Below are positions 1 through 11,736 of a stretch of DNA of 64,000 nucleotides, one piece after another. A program made the translations under genes and the position numbers. Location: contig NC_135500.1 in assembly GCF_052857255.1 (NCBI RefSeq), positions 48,324,272-48,388,271 of the forward strand. The letters are read 5' to 3'. This DNA comes from Amblyomma americanum (Eukaryota > Arthropoda > Arachnida > Ixodida > Ixodidae). Position 1 is the first letter of the stretch; the number at the start of each line of letters is the position of its first letter. Below the pieces are notes generated by a model. It worked only from the letters and a program-made list of their open reading frames with translations, made no database searches and was not told the origin of the DNA.

Positions 1-1392
1 CATTCTCGACACAAAATTCTGGATGTTTTCGTGTTGAATTCATGGTGTGATTGTTCGTCTGGCTTAACGCACTATATTCAATCTGGGTTGGGCAGATAGA
101 GTTTCAGTAGAAAAACGACCACCATGTCTGTGCTGAGAGAGCTCAGCATTAATGTTCCGTGGTTTCTCCACTGTTCATCACGTAGTTGAGGCCGACAGCT
201 GGACAATTCTGCTCACATACCGCTAAAAATATAACCTACAAAAACATTCAATGTCTCCTCCAACAACATCTGATTAAGAGAGTCAAGAAGTCTTTATTGA
301 GTAACACAAACAAAATGTATACACAGATATTTGGACCGATAGCCAATGAGGCTAGTAAGCGGTCCAATACAAAATAACATATAGGACAGCAATCACAAAC
401 ACATTGAAGAAAAACTAACTTTGTAGCCTTGCTTCCATTCCCAAAAAATGTTTCTTGCATGTCAGTTTGAAATTCCTAGCTTGCTTTATTTCAATTGGCA
501 ACGAGTTCCAAATTTTCGCTCCTGTAAATTCTATTCGTCTTTCTCCGTACGCATTATGGCAAATTGGAAGGTTAAAATTAAATCTTGCACAATGTTAGCA
601 CAGGGCCCCAGATGCAAGACAAAGCATGAGCCACCGTACGGCCGCTGCGTGGTAAGAGTGGTTTATGAAATTCGCCTTACCTGAGAAAAGTCCTATATAG
701 GACAAGCCGGGCGGTGCGTTAACGGTCGTCTTAGGAACATGAAAAAACTTTTGCAAATAATAGAGATAAATATGCCAGTTTGGTCATGCATGTTGACACG
801 TGGAAGTGCGAGGCACGATTTGACATTGCGAGGATTCTAAGCAGAAAAAAAGATGATAAAGACACGGGCTGCGCTAAAATAGTAACACATTAACAAAAAC
901 GCAAGCCAATGCTTAAGCGATGCTTTGACGAACTTGTATTAGGCTGAGTTCGATTTTCTGTGTAGGCACGACAAAGCGGTTTGAAAAGTTTCGAAAAATA
1001 CTAAGCATAGAAGTCGTGAACGTGGGCATGGCTGGCTGTGAAAATTACATGCATGCTCCTACACTGCAAACATAAAACCACTCGGATGCGGGTAAATGGC
1101 TTGTCGTGTAGCGCACTCCCGAAATGGTAGTTCAGGTCACGGTGTAAGAATAGAAAGGTGTACGAACGGCGCCGCTTATCCTGCGCTCGGAACTTTACAC
1201 GATTAGTCTCGCAGTTTCGCTGCCTGCTGACAGGTGGTGACACAGAGCAGCGGGCCTTCCCGCCGTTCGCGTTGTTGAGTCTGCTTGCTGTGAAGGCGCC
1301 GTTGAACGTGTTTTGTTCGGCACGGACTTCCAATTCGGTTTTAGTTGCTGTTCTTTTACTGAAATATGACTGTATTTTGATTATGCTGGTGT
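1..1392. other. No gene recognised
   Basis: Short open frames occur on both strands, but none resembles a known protein family and none has convincing coding character. No tRNA, terminal repeat or microsatellite was recognised. The stretch leads into the THAP-like relic that follows. Confidence 0.4.
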
Positions 1393-2050
1393 ATGGCGCT
1401 GTCGCCGGCGCTTCGGTGCTTCGACGATGGGACGAAAGCGCTTTGCTCCGCGATGCACGAGTCGTACAAGTCGTGCAAAGAAAAGATACAATTGTCGCTG
1501 TTTTCGGCACCTAAGGACAAAGGACGTTTGAAGATGTGGAGAAATGCCGTCCCACTTAAGGGCCTTTTGCTGCAACCTTCAGACTATTTATGTGAGAAGC
1601 ATTTCGAGCCTCATCTCGTGTCGAAAACGAGGGAAGCCATGTACAAAGGCCATACACGTACTCGCATGTACACCGCGGCGACAGTGTCTTGCGAAAGATG
1701 CGGTGCCAACAAGGTTCCCTGACTGCCCTGCGCACCGGTGGAAAGTCAGGAAGGAACGGCAGAGGCCAGCTGAGAGACAGGATATTCCGGTGCCAATTAA
1801 ACGCAGTGTGCTTCACGAGCCGCGCGACGGTCCTCAAGAGGAAGCGGCAAATCAAGACCCGTCTACAGAGGAGGGCCCGCAAGAATCATACTCCTCGGAC
1901 ACCACATCACGCAGCTTCAACTACTTGTTTGAAGTGTCGCCGAACATTTTATCTTGTAGCTCTTGGGGCTGCCATCGACTCGAACTAGATGGAATCAATA
2001 GCGTGTACTTTGGAAAGCTGAGCGCATCAAAGTTGCAATTGACCACTTGA
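1393..2050 (+). pseudogene. THAP-domain protein relic
   Basis: The frame opening at 1393 reads like the second half of a THAP zinc-finger domain: the strings LFSAPKDKGRLKMWRNAVP and LCEKHF fit the family pattern of a proline-flanked core, a conserved W and a C-x2-H zinc pair. THAP domains bind DNA and occur in transcription factors and P-element-type transposases. After about 105 residues the frame stops. The natural continuation (VPTRFPDCPAHRWK, then a charged, serine-rich linker) lies in the next frame, up to the stop near 2050, so a frameshift near 1700 breaks the gene. The expected first zinc-binding cysteine pair is not clearly visible. THAP sequences are abundant and often transposon-linked in tick genomes (general knowledge). 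Whether this was a host gene or a P-like transposase cannot be told. Confidence 0.55.
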
Positions 2051-2720
2051 CAGTATCGGCAGTCCCATCTCCTCCAGTCGTGTTGACAAGGGTCGTAGAC
2101 GTCACTGAGGACATGACAATGAAGGCTGTTGCATACCGGGAAGAAAAACCTCACTACATAAATTTCAGCTGCCAAGTGATGCACGAAGCGCCGAAAATGT
2201 GCCCGCTTTGCTCAAACAAGTCGATGATGCGCTGTTTTGTGTCGTGGTGAACCAAATTGAGAGACTTATCCCCGAGTTCAGCCGGGAAGTGGCGGCACAA
2301 GCAACGCAAGTTTATTCTGCAGACAGGTCTAAGCACCTGTCCAAGATGCTTCAGTTTCTCGAACACCTTGTGACTCCGCGGAAAGCGGTTAGCGAAGACA
2401 GGTCAGGCAGCTGGAACACGTAGATTTCGTTTCAAGTCTCCACCAAATGCTTAACAAATGGCGACATTGGAAAGAGCGAACTACGCACGCGAACTACGTG
2501 AATGAGGATGCGTCAGTACTGCAAAGCAAGGAAAAAATAAATGGGCAGAAGGACACAAACACTTAGCAAACTGTCAAAGCTTTCCCAAGTATATTCTAGA
2601 TTGCAACGTGGAAAGGCCGGGGTTTTAGTTTCTAAAGCGAGAAAAACGAGGTCTAATTTCCGTGCTGTCTTTCTTGTAGATCGTACATACGCACTTTCGC
2701 TCATCAGTGACACTGTTTTT
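2051..2720. other. Region between THAP relic and hAT-like element
   Basis: An open plus-strand frame at 2199-2423 (containing QIERLIPEFSREVAAQ) might be a further broken piece of the upstream THAP protein, but I do not recognise it. Nothing else is supported. Confidence 0.25.
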
Positions 2721-5128
2721 CAGTGTTGGCGGTAACGTGTTACAAGTAACGGCGTTACCGGTAACACGTTACTTTTTTTGTAACTTAGTAACGTACTCGT
2801 TACCATTTCCGAACTGTAACGCGTAACATACTTACGTTAACATTTTCCGGTAACGTGAGGCGTTACGTTACTAGTTACTTTTTATTCCAATTGTCCCCCT
2901 CCCCACCCCTTCTTTAAAAAAAATATGCGCAGAACACCTCGATTGATGTTGCAAATAAAGAAATGTACCGGTGCTCTCAATGACCCTTGTTGCGGCTCGC
3001 ATACTTACCAGAAAACACCTGCCCTTGACAACGCTCCCAACCCAAAGAAAAAGACAGAATACCCATAAAGCACGAAACACGCGCACGAACACACATTTAC
3101 ACACTTGCCTCACCTACCTCCTCTTCCCAAACCGCTCACACACACCACTCACTAAAAAGCGGAAGCATGTCTATCATTTTTGGAACATCACATTTTTCAC
3201 AATTACTGTAAATTTGTTGACAGTTCAGCGCTGTTTTCTTTGTGAAGTTAGAATGGTCGGGGAAGCGTCATTTTGTGTTTAATGTCAGATTCAGAAAATG
3301 GCTTCACCATTGTGTCACAGAGTTAGAAGCCATTACATGTAACTCTACAGGCAACTTTAGGCCACTGTAGCACTGGTAAGCTCCTGCACATTTGTGCAAA
3401 ATATTCTCGTTATATCAGTTTTATGTGAAATATGAGCTTTATTTATTTCAGTTGGCCTCGAGGCCCGGTGGGCACTATAGAGGGGAGTGGGGCTTGACAA
3501 ACAAAATAAAGAGAGGGGGAGGGGAAACAGGGCTACATAACATTAACAGTTATGAAGCCAAATGAGGTATGAAAATACAGAGATTACATGATAAATTATA
3601 CTATAGCAAGCAGAACAAAAGTACACACGTAAGTAGCAAATTATTTGATGCTAAAAACACCGGGCAGGGCGGTATCAGCAACCTAAAAAGCAAAGACTCG
3701 CAAGATATGCATACAGGCAGTAGCACTCTATGTAGCAAGAAATGAAGCAGGTCTGAAGTCGCGTACAACGCGGAACATGATCGCTATTAGGCAAAAGTGC
3801 ACAACCTGACCTGCAAGAACATTTGGCTAAAAGAAATCAAGCGGCATTGCAATGTACACATTGGTTTCCTTTGAATTCCTCGACACTGTCAGCAATCACC
3901 AGTGTTCCAGGCAGGCATTTCCGCTCCGATGAAGGGAGGTTATCGACACGCGATGAGACATGTGCCGGTGGCGTGGTCAGTTCATTTTTCAGGGTTAGAT
4001 TAGTGTGATCAGTTTTAAAGAACAGACATAAGCGGGAGATTTTTCTGCGTAGTGACAAAAGTTCTTGTGATAATGTGTCTTGCATGACTGCTACGCTTGA
4101 TAAACAATAATACTCACTGAGAATGAAACGTGCGGCGCGATTCTGAGCTGATTCTAGAGCATTGGTTAATAAATCTGTGTGAGCATCCCATACTGACGCA
4201 CTATATTCCAGTTTAGAACGAACGAGTGATTTATAAAGTAGTAGTTTTAAAGATAATGGCGCCTTAGAAAAATTAAGTTTAATATAGCCTAGCATGCGGT
4301 TTGCGTTTGCGATAATGAAAATAATATGTTCATTCCAAGTTAAGTATGGTGCGGCCGTAACTCCAAGGTACTTACATGATGTTACTGATGTCAATGAGGC
4401 CCCATTAAGGTTATATTAAATAGGACAAAAATTCCGCGACGAGGAAAGCGCATTACTTTACAATTAGTCGTGTTGAGTGTCATATTCCATGCAGAGCACC
4501 AGTCGGAAACCGCATCAAGATCAAAAGATCAACTTGAAGCACACCGACGTCGTTAGTAGTTCTTATTGGCCGATATATGACACAATCATCGAAAAAAAAG
4601 TCTGACTGATGATTTCAGGTTATTATTAGACAAGTCGTTGATGTAGCTGAGAAATAAAAGAGGACCAAGCACGGATCCCTGTGGGATGCCTGAAGTTACA
4701 TAAACTGATGAGGACAGGTAGCCATTAGGGCGAACGATTTGGGTGCGATAAGTTAAATAGCATTCAATCCATTTGAGCACGTTTTGGTCAATATTAAGCT
4801 TACTAAGTTTTTAAAGAAGGACACTGTGAGACACTTTATTGAAAGGGCGACAAAAATCTAAATATATGCAATCAATTTCAAACCCACCAACAAGTGAAGA
4901 TTTGTTATCCTCAAAAATTGTTATCCTGAGTTCTTGCAGCAAAGACGCACTCATAAAATTTATGGTCATGGAGTAACGGCAAAGTAACGTGCGGTACTTT
5001 CCTTCGGTAACGGTAACGGTAACGCGCTACCTTTTTTATAGGTAACGTAGGGCGGTAACGCGTTCCTATTTTTTTAGCGAAAAGAGTAGCATATTTAGTT
5101 ACTTTTTTCAGTAACGCCTACAACACTG
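2721..5128. mobile_element. hAT-like non-autonomous DNA transposon (2.4 kb)
   Basis: The left end begins CAGTGTTGGCGGTAACG and the right end closes with CGCCTACAACACTG, giving 8-bp terminal inverted repeats CAGTGTTG/CAACACTG. Both subterminal regions (2721-2880 and 4971-5120) are packed with inverted and direct copies of GTAACG/CGTTAC, a layout I associate with hAT-superfamily elements. Flanking octamers are ctgttttt and cctatttt, so the 8-bp target duplication expected for hAT is only partly preserved (5 of 8). No transposase was found. About 1.5 kb of the interior is a separate LINE insertion (3437-4973). The superfamily call rests on terminal motif style, not on a transposase. Confidence 0.55.
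3437..4973 (-). mobile_element. 5'-truncated CR1/jockey-like LINE inside the hAT-like element
   Basis: The minus strand encodes the back half of a non-LTR retrotransposon reverse transcriptase. At 4586-4780 the segment GIPQGSVLGPLLFLSYINDL carries RT block 4. At 3837-4394 there is the thumb/C-terminal region (KYLGV..LTWNEHI, later LVRSKLEYSASVWD). The two lie in different frames and the catalytic xADD block between them is degraded, so the copy is dead. The low-coordinate end carries a TTTATTTATTT run, the complement of an (AAAT)n tail as in the LINE at 41451-45473, whose C-terminal region is similar. The endonuclease and ORF1 are missing (5' truncation). It interrupts the GTAACG-rich hAT-like element and is therefore younger than it. 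Confidence 0.75.
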
Positions 5129-7009
5129 CCTATTTTAGATATTCTTACTTTCTTTTACAATAAAGCTGGTCATATATGCCGAATGAAGGTATACGAGTGC
5201 AATATTACGCAGTTTTAGTAGCATGCGCACCGATTCGCAGGCAGGTCTGCACTCCTTTGGCGTGCGTGAGATACTCTATGCCAAGAATTTCAAGTTTAAT
5301 TTATTCAATGTCTGTAGTACAGAAAATAGAAGCTGTCAGATTCTGCTCAGATCCCTCACCGCTGTCCGCACCACCGTTCAGACAGCCTGCACGCCCTGCT
5401 GGACTAAATCCCCTGAATGTTTATCAGTTTGACGGGTTCCGGAGAACCGATCAATACAGGCATTCACTTTTTTCCGCCCTGGTCGCAAGCGAATTGTTGG
5501 AATTCCCAATGTTTCGCACACGCTAAATAGCCTCAAGGCCACGAGTATGACTGACAAACACTGAGAATAATCGGAAAATGTGCACCTTATTTTTTGGTTA
5601 TTTAATAATTTTGGCTAAGCTTTCTATTTAAACTAGTTGTTATCATTGGCTCTCAGTGTATACTTCCCCAACATTCGAACATTTACTTGATAAATTCTAT
5701 TGCTGCCCAATTTACTTCGCAGTATCGAACTTCAAAAGCGATCGCAGTCGTGCGGCGCCATCTGGCCGAGCGCCGAGAGCTGCGAGCGGTTCTGTGCCAC
5801 CTGCAGAGCGCTCATTGAGACACCTTTCTGTTCTTACACCGTGGTTCAGGTACTCCTCAGAAAAAGAGCACATATTCTACTCCTTTTTATGAAGTAGTAT
5901 TTGAGGAGATCAAAAGGATCAAAGTGTTACCGCGCACTAGACAAGAGTATATATTGGAGTAGAAGTTCTGTTCTGCTCACAGAAGTGTTATCACGGAAAA
6001 TAGCAGAAGTAATATGCGCTCATTTTCAGTGGACATTATAGTTTATCTCGGGAGTATGCGTCTGTTTCGTTGAAGTAGTTTTTACAGTGAATATTAGGAG
6101 TAATTTGTCCCTCTACAAGGCAGCCTTTATGATGTCCAGAGGAGTATATTTCACTTCATAAGGGTGCTCATTTGAAATATAGTGCTCCCATGCATGCTTA
6201 ATTTTGAAGCTTTGTGTTCCAGGGTGGCTGATTTTGAACAATTTTTTTAACTGATACAAAGCATGGGAGTCATATCGCCTGCAGTTCCCTTTGGATGTTT
6301 GCAGCAAACCGAGTCCTTAGCCCTTGTTTAAATAGGAGGAGTGTTTTTGACATGCAGGCATGTTTTGTTGTCGATGGTTACAAGGCACGACGTCAAGGGG
6401 GGCTCCTTCTGATAGAAAGGTTAGAAGAATTAAGCACATGAAAACAATTGCACCTGTAGGCTTTAAGTATATCAGATACTTCAATTGTAGTTTCAGTAAA
6501 TTCAGAGCACATTTTTCAACCAGAAAGCCATTTTAAATTCTGAACGTTTTTCAAACTAAAACGTTGGCTAACAGTACGTTTGTGTGCTAACTCCTACCGA
6601 TACCTAATACACTAGCTGGCCCATCTCTGTACCCAGTTGGCGGACAGCGGCCCAATTTGGAGAGAGAGCTGCTTTCGTACCAGTTCATGCAACACGGCGA
6701 AAGGAAAGTTCCGTCGAATGGGAACCTTTTTCCTATAAAACATAAAACTGCATTTGTGCATTCGCGCTGCCTTTGGTTGCTTTCCTACACTGGAAGTGTC
6801 ACTGTGATTTTTTTTCACTGCGTTCCAGACACCCGCTCAAAAGTAATAATTGAAACCAGAGCATTAAAACGAAAGATGACGCGTTGCACACGCGCCGTGG
6901 AAGCTTGCATGCAATTTCCTTCTTGGGAGAACCCGAAACTGCGCATTTTAACGGTGTCGTCGTTCTGCGTACAGGTATCAGGCAAGGCAAAGGGCGATTA
7001 ACATAGCAG
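5129..7009. other. No gene recognised
   Basis: AT-rich intergenic DNA. Several short frames exist but none resembles a known protein. No repeat ends recognised. Confidence 0.4.
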
Positions 7010-7285
7010 GGGAACCTCGAAGCTTTATTGTAAGTCTCTGGCGTTGTTAGGAATTTAAAGCTATTTGACTTATCAAAGAAGTTTTTATGTGACATGCAAT
7101 ATTTTTCTCGAAATCTTTAGATAACAATGGAAGTACCGATATAGGCCTATAGTTTATGGAAAAATCTTTGTCGCCGCTTTTATAGATTCCAGAAATTCTT
7201 GCATACTTTTTGCGGTAGGGAAAAACTCCTGTTCGCAAAGATGGGTTAAAAATATGGCCTAGTATTGACGAGATGGGAGGTCAGA
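7010..7285 (-). pseudogene. LINE reverse-transcriptase fragment
   Basis: Read on the minus strand from about 7285 the peptide gives ISSILGHIFNPSLRTGVFP, then ISGIYKSGDKDFSINYRPIS and LPLLSKDFEK. This is RT blocks 1-2 of a CR1/jockey-like LINE: the hallmarks are the I.KSGDK..I.NYRPIS string and the following L..SK.FEK. It is a short fossil lacking endonuclease, catalytic YADD and tail. It abuts a Penelope fragment on the opposite strand. Confidence 0.7.
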
Positions 7286-7631
7286 CGAACGCCTGCTTGA
7301 GCATCATAACGACGCAAAAAAAGTAGCCATGAAAGGCCACCTTGTTGCGCATTGCACAGGCGGCAAAGAACGTACTCTGAAATCTTGCAATGCACGTGTC
7401 GTTAGGAACCATAAAGAAAATGACACCAGAGAAATAGTTGAAACCTTCCTAATCAAAACAGCAGGTGAGGAATGTGTGAGCACCCCCTCTGTAGCTTTGG
7501 CAAAAAAGAGCTTGTGTATTTGGCCGAAAGCGCGATTTGATATCGACACACCTATCGTCACTATCATGCGTGTGTTTCGTTTGGTTATTTTTCCTTGCAC
7601 CTTGCTAAAAAAGTCGAGCTCGTGCAATAAA
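7275..7631 (+). pseudogene. Penelope-like element, C-terminal GIY-YIG region fragment
   Basis: The plus strand encodes SDERLLEHHNDAKKVA, then GHLVAHC, then TREIVETFLIKTAGEECVS followed by TPSVAL. This matches the part of Penelope-like polyproteins that follows the GIY-YIG core: N-D-R-L.EH, H...C, then EI.E.FLI...G..C.S.PS. The same C-terminal pattern is seen in the copies at 45453-47185 and 22470-23950. The RT and the GIY-YIG motif itself are absent, so this is a 5'-truncated fragment. It is followed directly by a tandem duplication that probably belongs to the element's 3' untranslated region. Confidence 0.75.
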
Positions 7632-7825
7632 CTGCAGTTGCCGTAAGCGCCTTGTCCGTGTTCCTTCTTTGGCCGTCCTGTCTACTCCTGCACCTTGTAT
7701 CTTCGAGTCATGCACCAAATCACCCAGCAGTCGATTCTTCTAAGCTGCAGTTGCAGTAAGCGCCTTGTCCGTGTTCCTTCTTTGGTCGTCCTGTCTACTC
7801 CTGCGCCTTGTATCTTCGATTAAGA
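7632..7825 (+). repeat. Two-copy direct repeat (period 113 bp)
   Basis: A block of about 80 bp beginning CTGCAGTTGC and running through GTAAGCGCCTTGTCCGTG to CTTGTATCTTCGA occurs at 7632 and again at 7745 with few mismatches. It lies just 3' of the Penelope fragment, so it is probably a duplicated piece of that element's 3' region. Confidence 0.7.
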
Positions 7826-8139
7826 CGTATCAACTGGCTTTATTTGCAGATTATCGATGTCAGACGATTTACTATCTTTTAGGGACAACAAATGTGTCAC
7901 AGACTTCTCGGTCATCTGCTGGCTTCAAAGATATACTACGACTAGCGTTTACTTGTGTGACTTCTGTAACTATAGAACCCTTATCAGCAGCAGCTAAAGT
8001 AGAAAAGTGATTATAAAGTGATTTGTCAGCTCTCTACGTAAGAGCTCACGATCATTTACAGTAATCAGCGAATCCGGGCTATTGCTACCTCGACCAAGAA
8101 CGTCACTGAGCCATGATACAGCAATGATGACTAGATCGT

Positions 8140-8830
8140 TGAAAGCTTCCAAGAAAACGTGGAATCGGCAATGAACAAAGTAAGATCACAATACACTGTA
8201 TTTATGGGGGAATTCCATGCGAAGGTAGGCAAAAACCAGGCCAGAGACCAAGCGGTGGGCCCTTATGGCACATGTCCTAGGAATAGCAAGGAGGAGTTAT
8301 TAGTAGAGTTCGCAGATAGGAATAATTTATGGATTATGAATATCTTTTTCCGCAAACGAGAGAGCAGGAAGTGGACGTGGAAGAGTCTCAGTGCTGAGAC
8401 TAAAAATGAAATAGTCTTAATAGTATATGCGTTCACCCTGGCATCTTGTATGATGTGCACGTCCCCGGAAAGGTGCGCTGTAGCGACCACAGATTGGTTA
8501 TGTCTTGAATTATCTTAGAATTGAAGGGGGAACGGAAGACACTAGTGAAGCGGATCCCAATCTTAAGGCTTCTCAAGATTAATGTACAAGCAATGAACGA
8601 TAATCTCACAGCTATCATTACGCAGTGCCCAGTAGAAGAGGGAGGTAGGATGGTCCGACAGGATAATAGGAAGCTGTCTCAGGAGGCGAAAAATCTGTTT
8701 AAGAAACGCTAAAGCATGAAAGCGTCTGACCCTACAGACAAAATAGAACTAACAGAGCTAAGCTAATCAATAAGCGCATAATAGCCAACATAAGGATGTT
8801 TAATATGGATAGAATCGAGCATGCTGTGCG
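8140..8830 (+). pseudogene. RTE-like LINE endonuclease fragment
   Basis: The frame at 8159-8518 reads VFMGEFHAKVGKN, later LLVEFADRNNLWIMNIFF and SRKWTWKSLSAETKNEIVL. These are the central blocks of the apurinic-type endonuclease of RTE-clade LINEs (GDFNAKVG, LVEFA..N.L.IMNT.F, KWTW.SPDG..KNEID). The catalytic D of the GDFNA block is E here, and the final SDHR block falls out of frame near 8490, so the copy is inactive. Downstream to about 8830 a degraded continuation in other frames is likely. The RT half is absent here; another fragment of an RTE LINE is at 34655-35815. Confidence 0.75.
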
Positions 8831-8867
8831 CAGAATATAACCGACCCCTATATACAGAGTGTCCCAG

Positions 8868-9130
8868 CTTACTTGAGCCAGGGGATTAAATTAAGTTTTT
8901 AGGGACAGGCGAGTGAAACGAGTTTCGTATTCGTGACAGCCATCTTGCGCACCACAGGCAGTTTTTTGTTTCGCAATGAATTAATAGTTTAATTATTTAA
9001 CTTATCTAAGTTAATACATATTGACTTTATAGGCTATAATTTGCATTTGAAGAGTTGTCGAGCACCTTCAAAAATTTATGTGGATTAGCTCCGCTAATAT
9101 AGGATATACAAAGCGAAAGATGTCGGCGTT
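8868..9130 (+). repeat. Possible interspersed repeat beginning ACAGAGTGTCCCAGC
   Basis: The stretch starts ACAGAGTGTCCCAGCTTACTT and continues AT-rich. I have an impression of this opening as a recurrent arthropod repeat terminus, but no second copy or inverted terminus is visible in the window. It is listed only as a candidate. Confidence 0.25.
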
Positions 9131-9593
9131 CACTGTGTTCATTGGCGTTGGCGTTGACAATTTTCTAGACGGGCGATGGCTATGAGGAAAGGAAGGGCGC
9201 GTAACTGGCTCCCTGGGTATGGGGACGCCTCACTTTGATACATGTGGCGGTGGTGAGAGAGATGTGACCTGAATGCATTAGCGCTGACAGCGTTGTGGCT
9301 GACATGCGGCACTGCAGCAATTGCTAGGCCGCAGCGTTCATTTGGCAATCAATCTCACGCGATCAACCGTTAACTGCATGCCACCTCCCTGGGTGGCAGG
9401 GAGGGTGCGCGGGCGGAACGCATTCAAAGCAGGCTTTTGCAGTTGGACACCAACACCACCTACATGAAACAGATTGAGGTCTCCACTGACGCACGGAGTC
9501 GGTTGTGCGCCTTTCGTTTCGTGAAAATGAACGGCCTTTGGAAAGTTGTCAACGCAAATGAACACTATGAACTCCGTCGGCTCACTTGTTTTG
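9131..9593. other. No gene recognised
   Basis: Short frames on both strands match nothing I know. No repeat structure seen. Confidence 0.35.
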
Positions 9594-9786
9594 TTCCGTT
9601 TTTGAGGAAAGGAAATGGCACAGAAATCGTCTCAGATATCTCGGTAGACACCCGAACCGCGCCATGAAGGAAGGGATAAAGGACGGAGGAAAAGAAGGAA
9701 GAGAAAACTGAAAATTGAAAGTTGGATTTTGAGGAAATGTGCTGCGCGGCGCAGCTGCGGGGCACCTGTGGCTCGGTGCTACAAGT
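9594..9786 (-). repeat. SINE-type repeat, tail half (second family)
   Basis: On the plus strand the run goes GGAAAGGAAATGGCACAG, then ATATCTCGGTAGACACCCGA, then GATAAAGGACGGAGG, then a block with GAAAACTGAAAATTGAAAG and CACCTGTGGCTCGGTGCTAC. The first part equals the 3' tail of the tRNA-derived SINEs at 21341-21657 and 33863-34160. The second part recurs at 62888-62970. It is a minus-oriented SINE whose tail is shared with the main SINE but whose body differs. No complete promoter was recognised. Confidence 0.6.
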
Positions 9787-10227
9787 AGCGCATCGGCAGT
9801 AGTAACTAGGGAGCAAGAGACAGAGAGAAATATCCGCGGCGAAGCGCGCGTTGTGACGTCATCTGCCTCCTCGGAGCACCGCCACGGCGAAATCGCAAGT
9901 TCGAGGCCAGTAAAGCTCTCGCTTTCAAAACCCCCATTCCATCATTGACGATAAGGAAACCCTCACGTGTGTCTTTTTCCCAGCTACAAAGGAAGCCCGC
10001 GAAATGCAAAATAAACCACGTGACTAACGCATTTGCGTGCCAAGATAGCGCTGTTCTTAAGCGTGGTTTGAGCAAACGAAATCACCTGAAGCCTTGACTC
10101 GACGACCTCACACCAGCGGCCGGCCGATATGTTGGCGGTGGTTTCTCGCCTGCGTCATCCAGTGGCACACATGACGGTGTGAATTGCGATTAAGAAGTTA
10201 GCAGGATACGTTGGCTGCCGCCGGCAA
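9787..10227. other. No gene recognised
   Basis: GC-moderate DNA with no recognisable protein or repeat apart from the flanking elements. Confidence 0.35.
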
Positions 10228-10310
10228 AGGACAGGGTTAATTAATTGGAGAGACATGACAGGGTTTTGCTCTGAAGTGGCCATAGTCATGCTGATGATAG
10301 CGATGATGAA
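10228..10310 (+). mobile_element. RTE LINE 3' terminus fragment
   Basis: The order ACAGGGTTAATTAATTGG, GAGAGACATGACAGG, GCTCTGAAGTGG, CATAGTCATGCTGATGATAG matches the 3' end of the RTE copy at 35745-35815 (aatgggagagacatggg, gcagtgggcgtagtcaggctgatgat). It ends in the same GATGATxxxGATGA microsatellite-like tail. It is a severely 5'-truncated RTE insertion of less than 100 bp. Confidence 0.7.
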
Positions 10311-11500
10311 TGTTGTTAAGAGCGGTACCTGCGACTATTTCTTGTGTATTGGGCTCGGGTACAACCTCTTGTATCTGTCAAGATCTCTCCGTCACATATG
10401 TCAACTCAACTCCTGTTCTAGCGTGTGTCCCCGTTTTCTTAGCGCTAGTTACCATGTCGGAGTTGGAGCACATCTCTGCGGTGTCGGCGTCAACAGATCA
10501 AAGTCATCCCACGAAACATCCGATCAGCTGTACATCAACGAAGCGTTGCCCCAAATCCACATGCGTCAGATCACGTGGGTTTGGACAGCGCCAGCGATCG
10601 TTCCTGGGTGCAGGAAACGATGAAAAGGGCAGGTGCATACAAAAAAAATTTTACGCTCTACTGTCTGCTTCCTGCGCGCTGCCTTGACACTCTAGCAGCG
10701 CAAAATGTGAAAAACCGACTGACCGGGCAAAACATACCATGTGACCAGCGTGGCCAGTAAGGGGTACAAACTTCTTCAATCGCTGCTGTTAGTTCATCTC
10801 TATCAGCGTCGCTTTCGCCACTATCCATCTTATATCCACTGCGCTTCTTTCTGTTTTTACATGCCTTACCCAGCAGGCACTCATGCACCCCATCAATGAC
10901 CTTGTAGGGCATCGCGGTCAGTGCGGTCATATTTAGGCTTTTCTTTTCTTGCCATGTTATATTCGGAGGGGGGGGGGGGAGAGGTTTCCATGGCGGCTGA
11001 TAGACGCTCTGTGATGTACACTCTTTATCCAGGCGGGGTGTGTTTACGGCGCCTCCTCGAACGCTATACCGGTGTCCGATACCTTCAAACATTGAATATT
11101 CTATACCGATGAAAAATTCCAGTCAAAAACTAATTTCCGACGGAGATACCGGACATTGCAACGTCGATACTTTGATAGATACCACCGAATTCACCAATAT
11201 TACCAATTTTAACAATAACAATATTAAACATTTTCTCCGCGGTTTCTGAATTTTTTTTAGTGCTTTAGATGTAGCACACTGCATTTGAAAAGGTTTTGAC
11301 GAATCCAACCGTAGGGATTTCTCTAAGCTCTATGGTAAGAGCAGGCAGTTTCGTTAAAAATTTGGCATCGGTGTGAGTCTATGCGAACGTTGCAACGATC
11401 ATTTTCATAAGCAGCCTAGCAAAACTGTTTTCGAAGACAATGTTCTTGATGCGAACCGGTCTCTGATCACTTCACCACATACGAATAAACTTGAAGCAAA
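10311..11500. other. No gene recognised; short poly-G run
   Basis: A G12 run lies near 10968-10979. Around 11090-11220 the AT-rich sequence has several GATACC/GATACT words, with no clear element. Open frames look like chance. Confidence 0.35.
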
Positions 11501-11736
11501 GCCGCCGGGGTTGCTCGGTGGTTAAGGCGCTCAGCTGCTGACCTAAAAGAAGCAGGTTTGATCCTGTACGTGCCGGTCACATTTCGACGAAGGCTAAATG
11601 TTAGAAGCCCGTGTGCTGTTTGATGCCAGTGCTCGTTAAAGAGCATCAGGTGGCCGAAGTTTCCGGAGCTCTTCACTACGCCGTCTCTCATAGCTTTATT
11701 AGCTTTGGGACGTTAAACCCCCATAAACCATAAACT
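11501..11736 (+). mobile_element. tRNA-derived SINE
   Basis: The head GCCGCCGGGGTTGCTCGGTG, with an A-box-like TTGCTCGGTGGTTA near 11511 and a B-box-like GGTTTGATCC near 11555, is a degraded tRNA-like promoter. The body follows the tick SINE order: GCCCGTGTGCTGTTTGATGC, GCTCGTTAAAGAGCATCAGG, GGAGCTCTTCACTACG, then the tail GGGACGTTAAACCCCCATAA. The same subfamily, with this CCCCATAAA tail, is present at 57503-57706. It differs from the GGAAATGG-tailed subfamily at 33863-34160. It resembles tRNA SINEs described from ixodid ticks (Ruka-like; name from memory). Confidence 0.8.
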
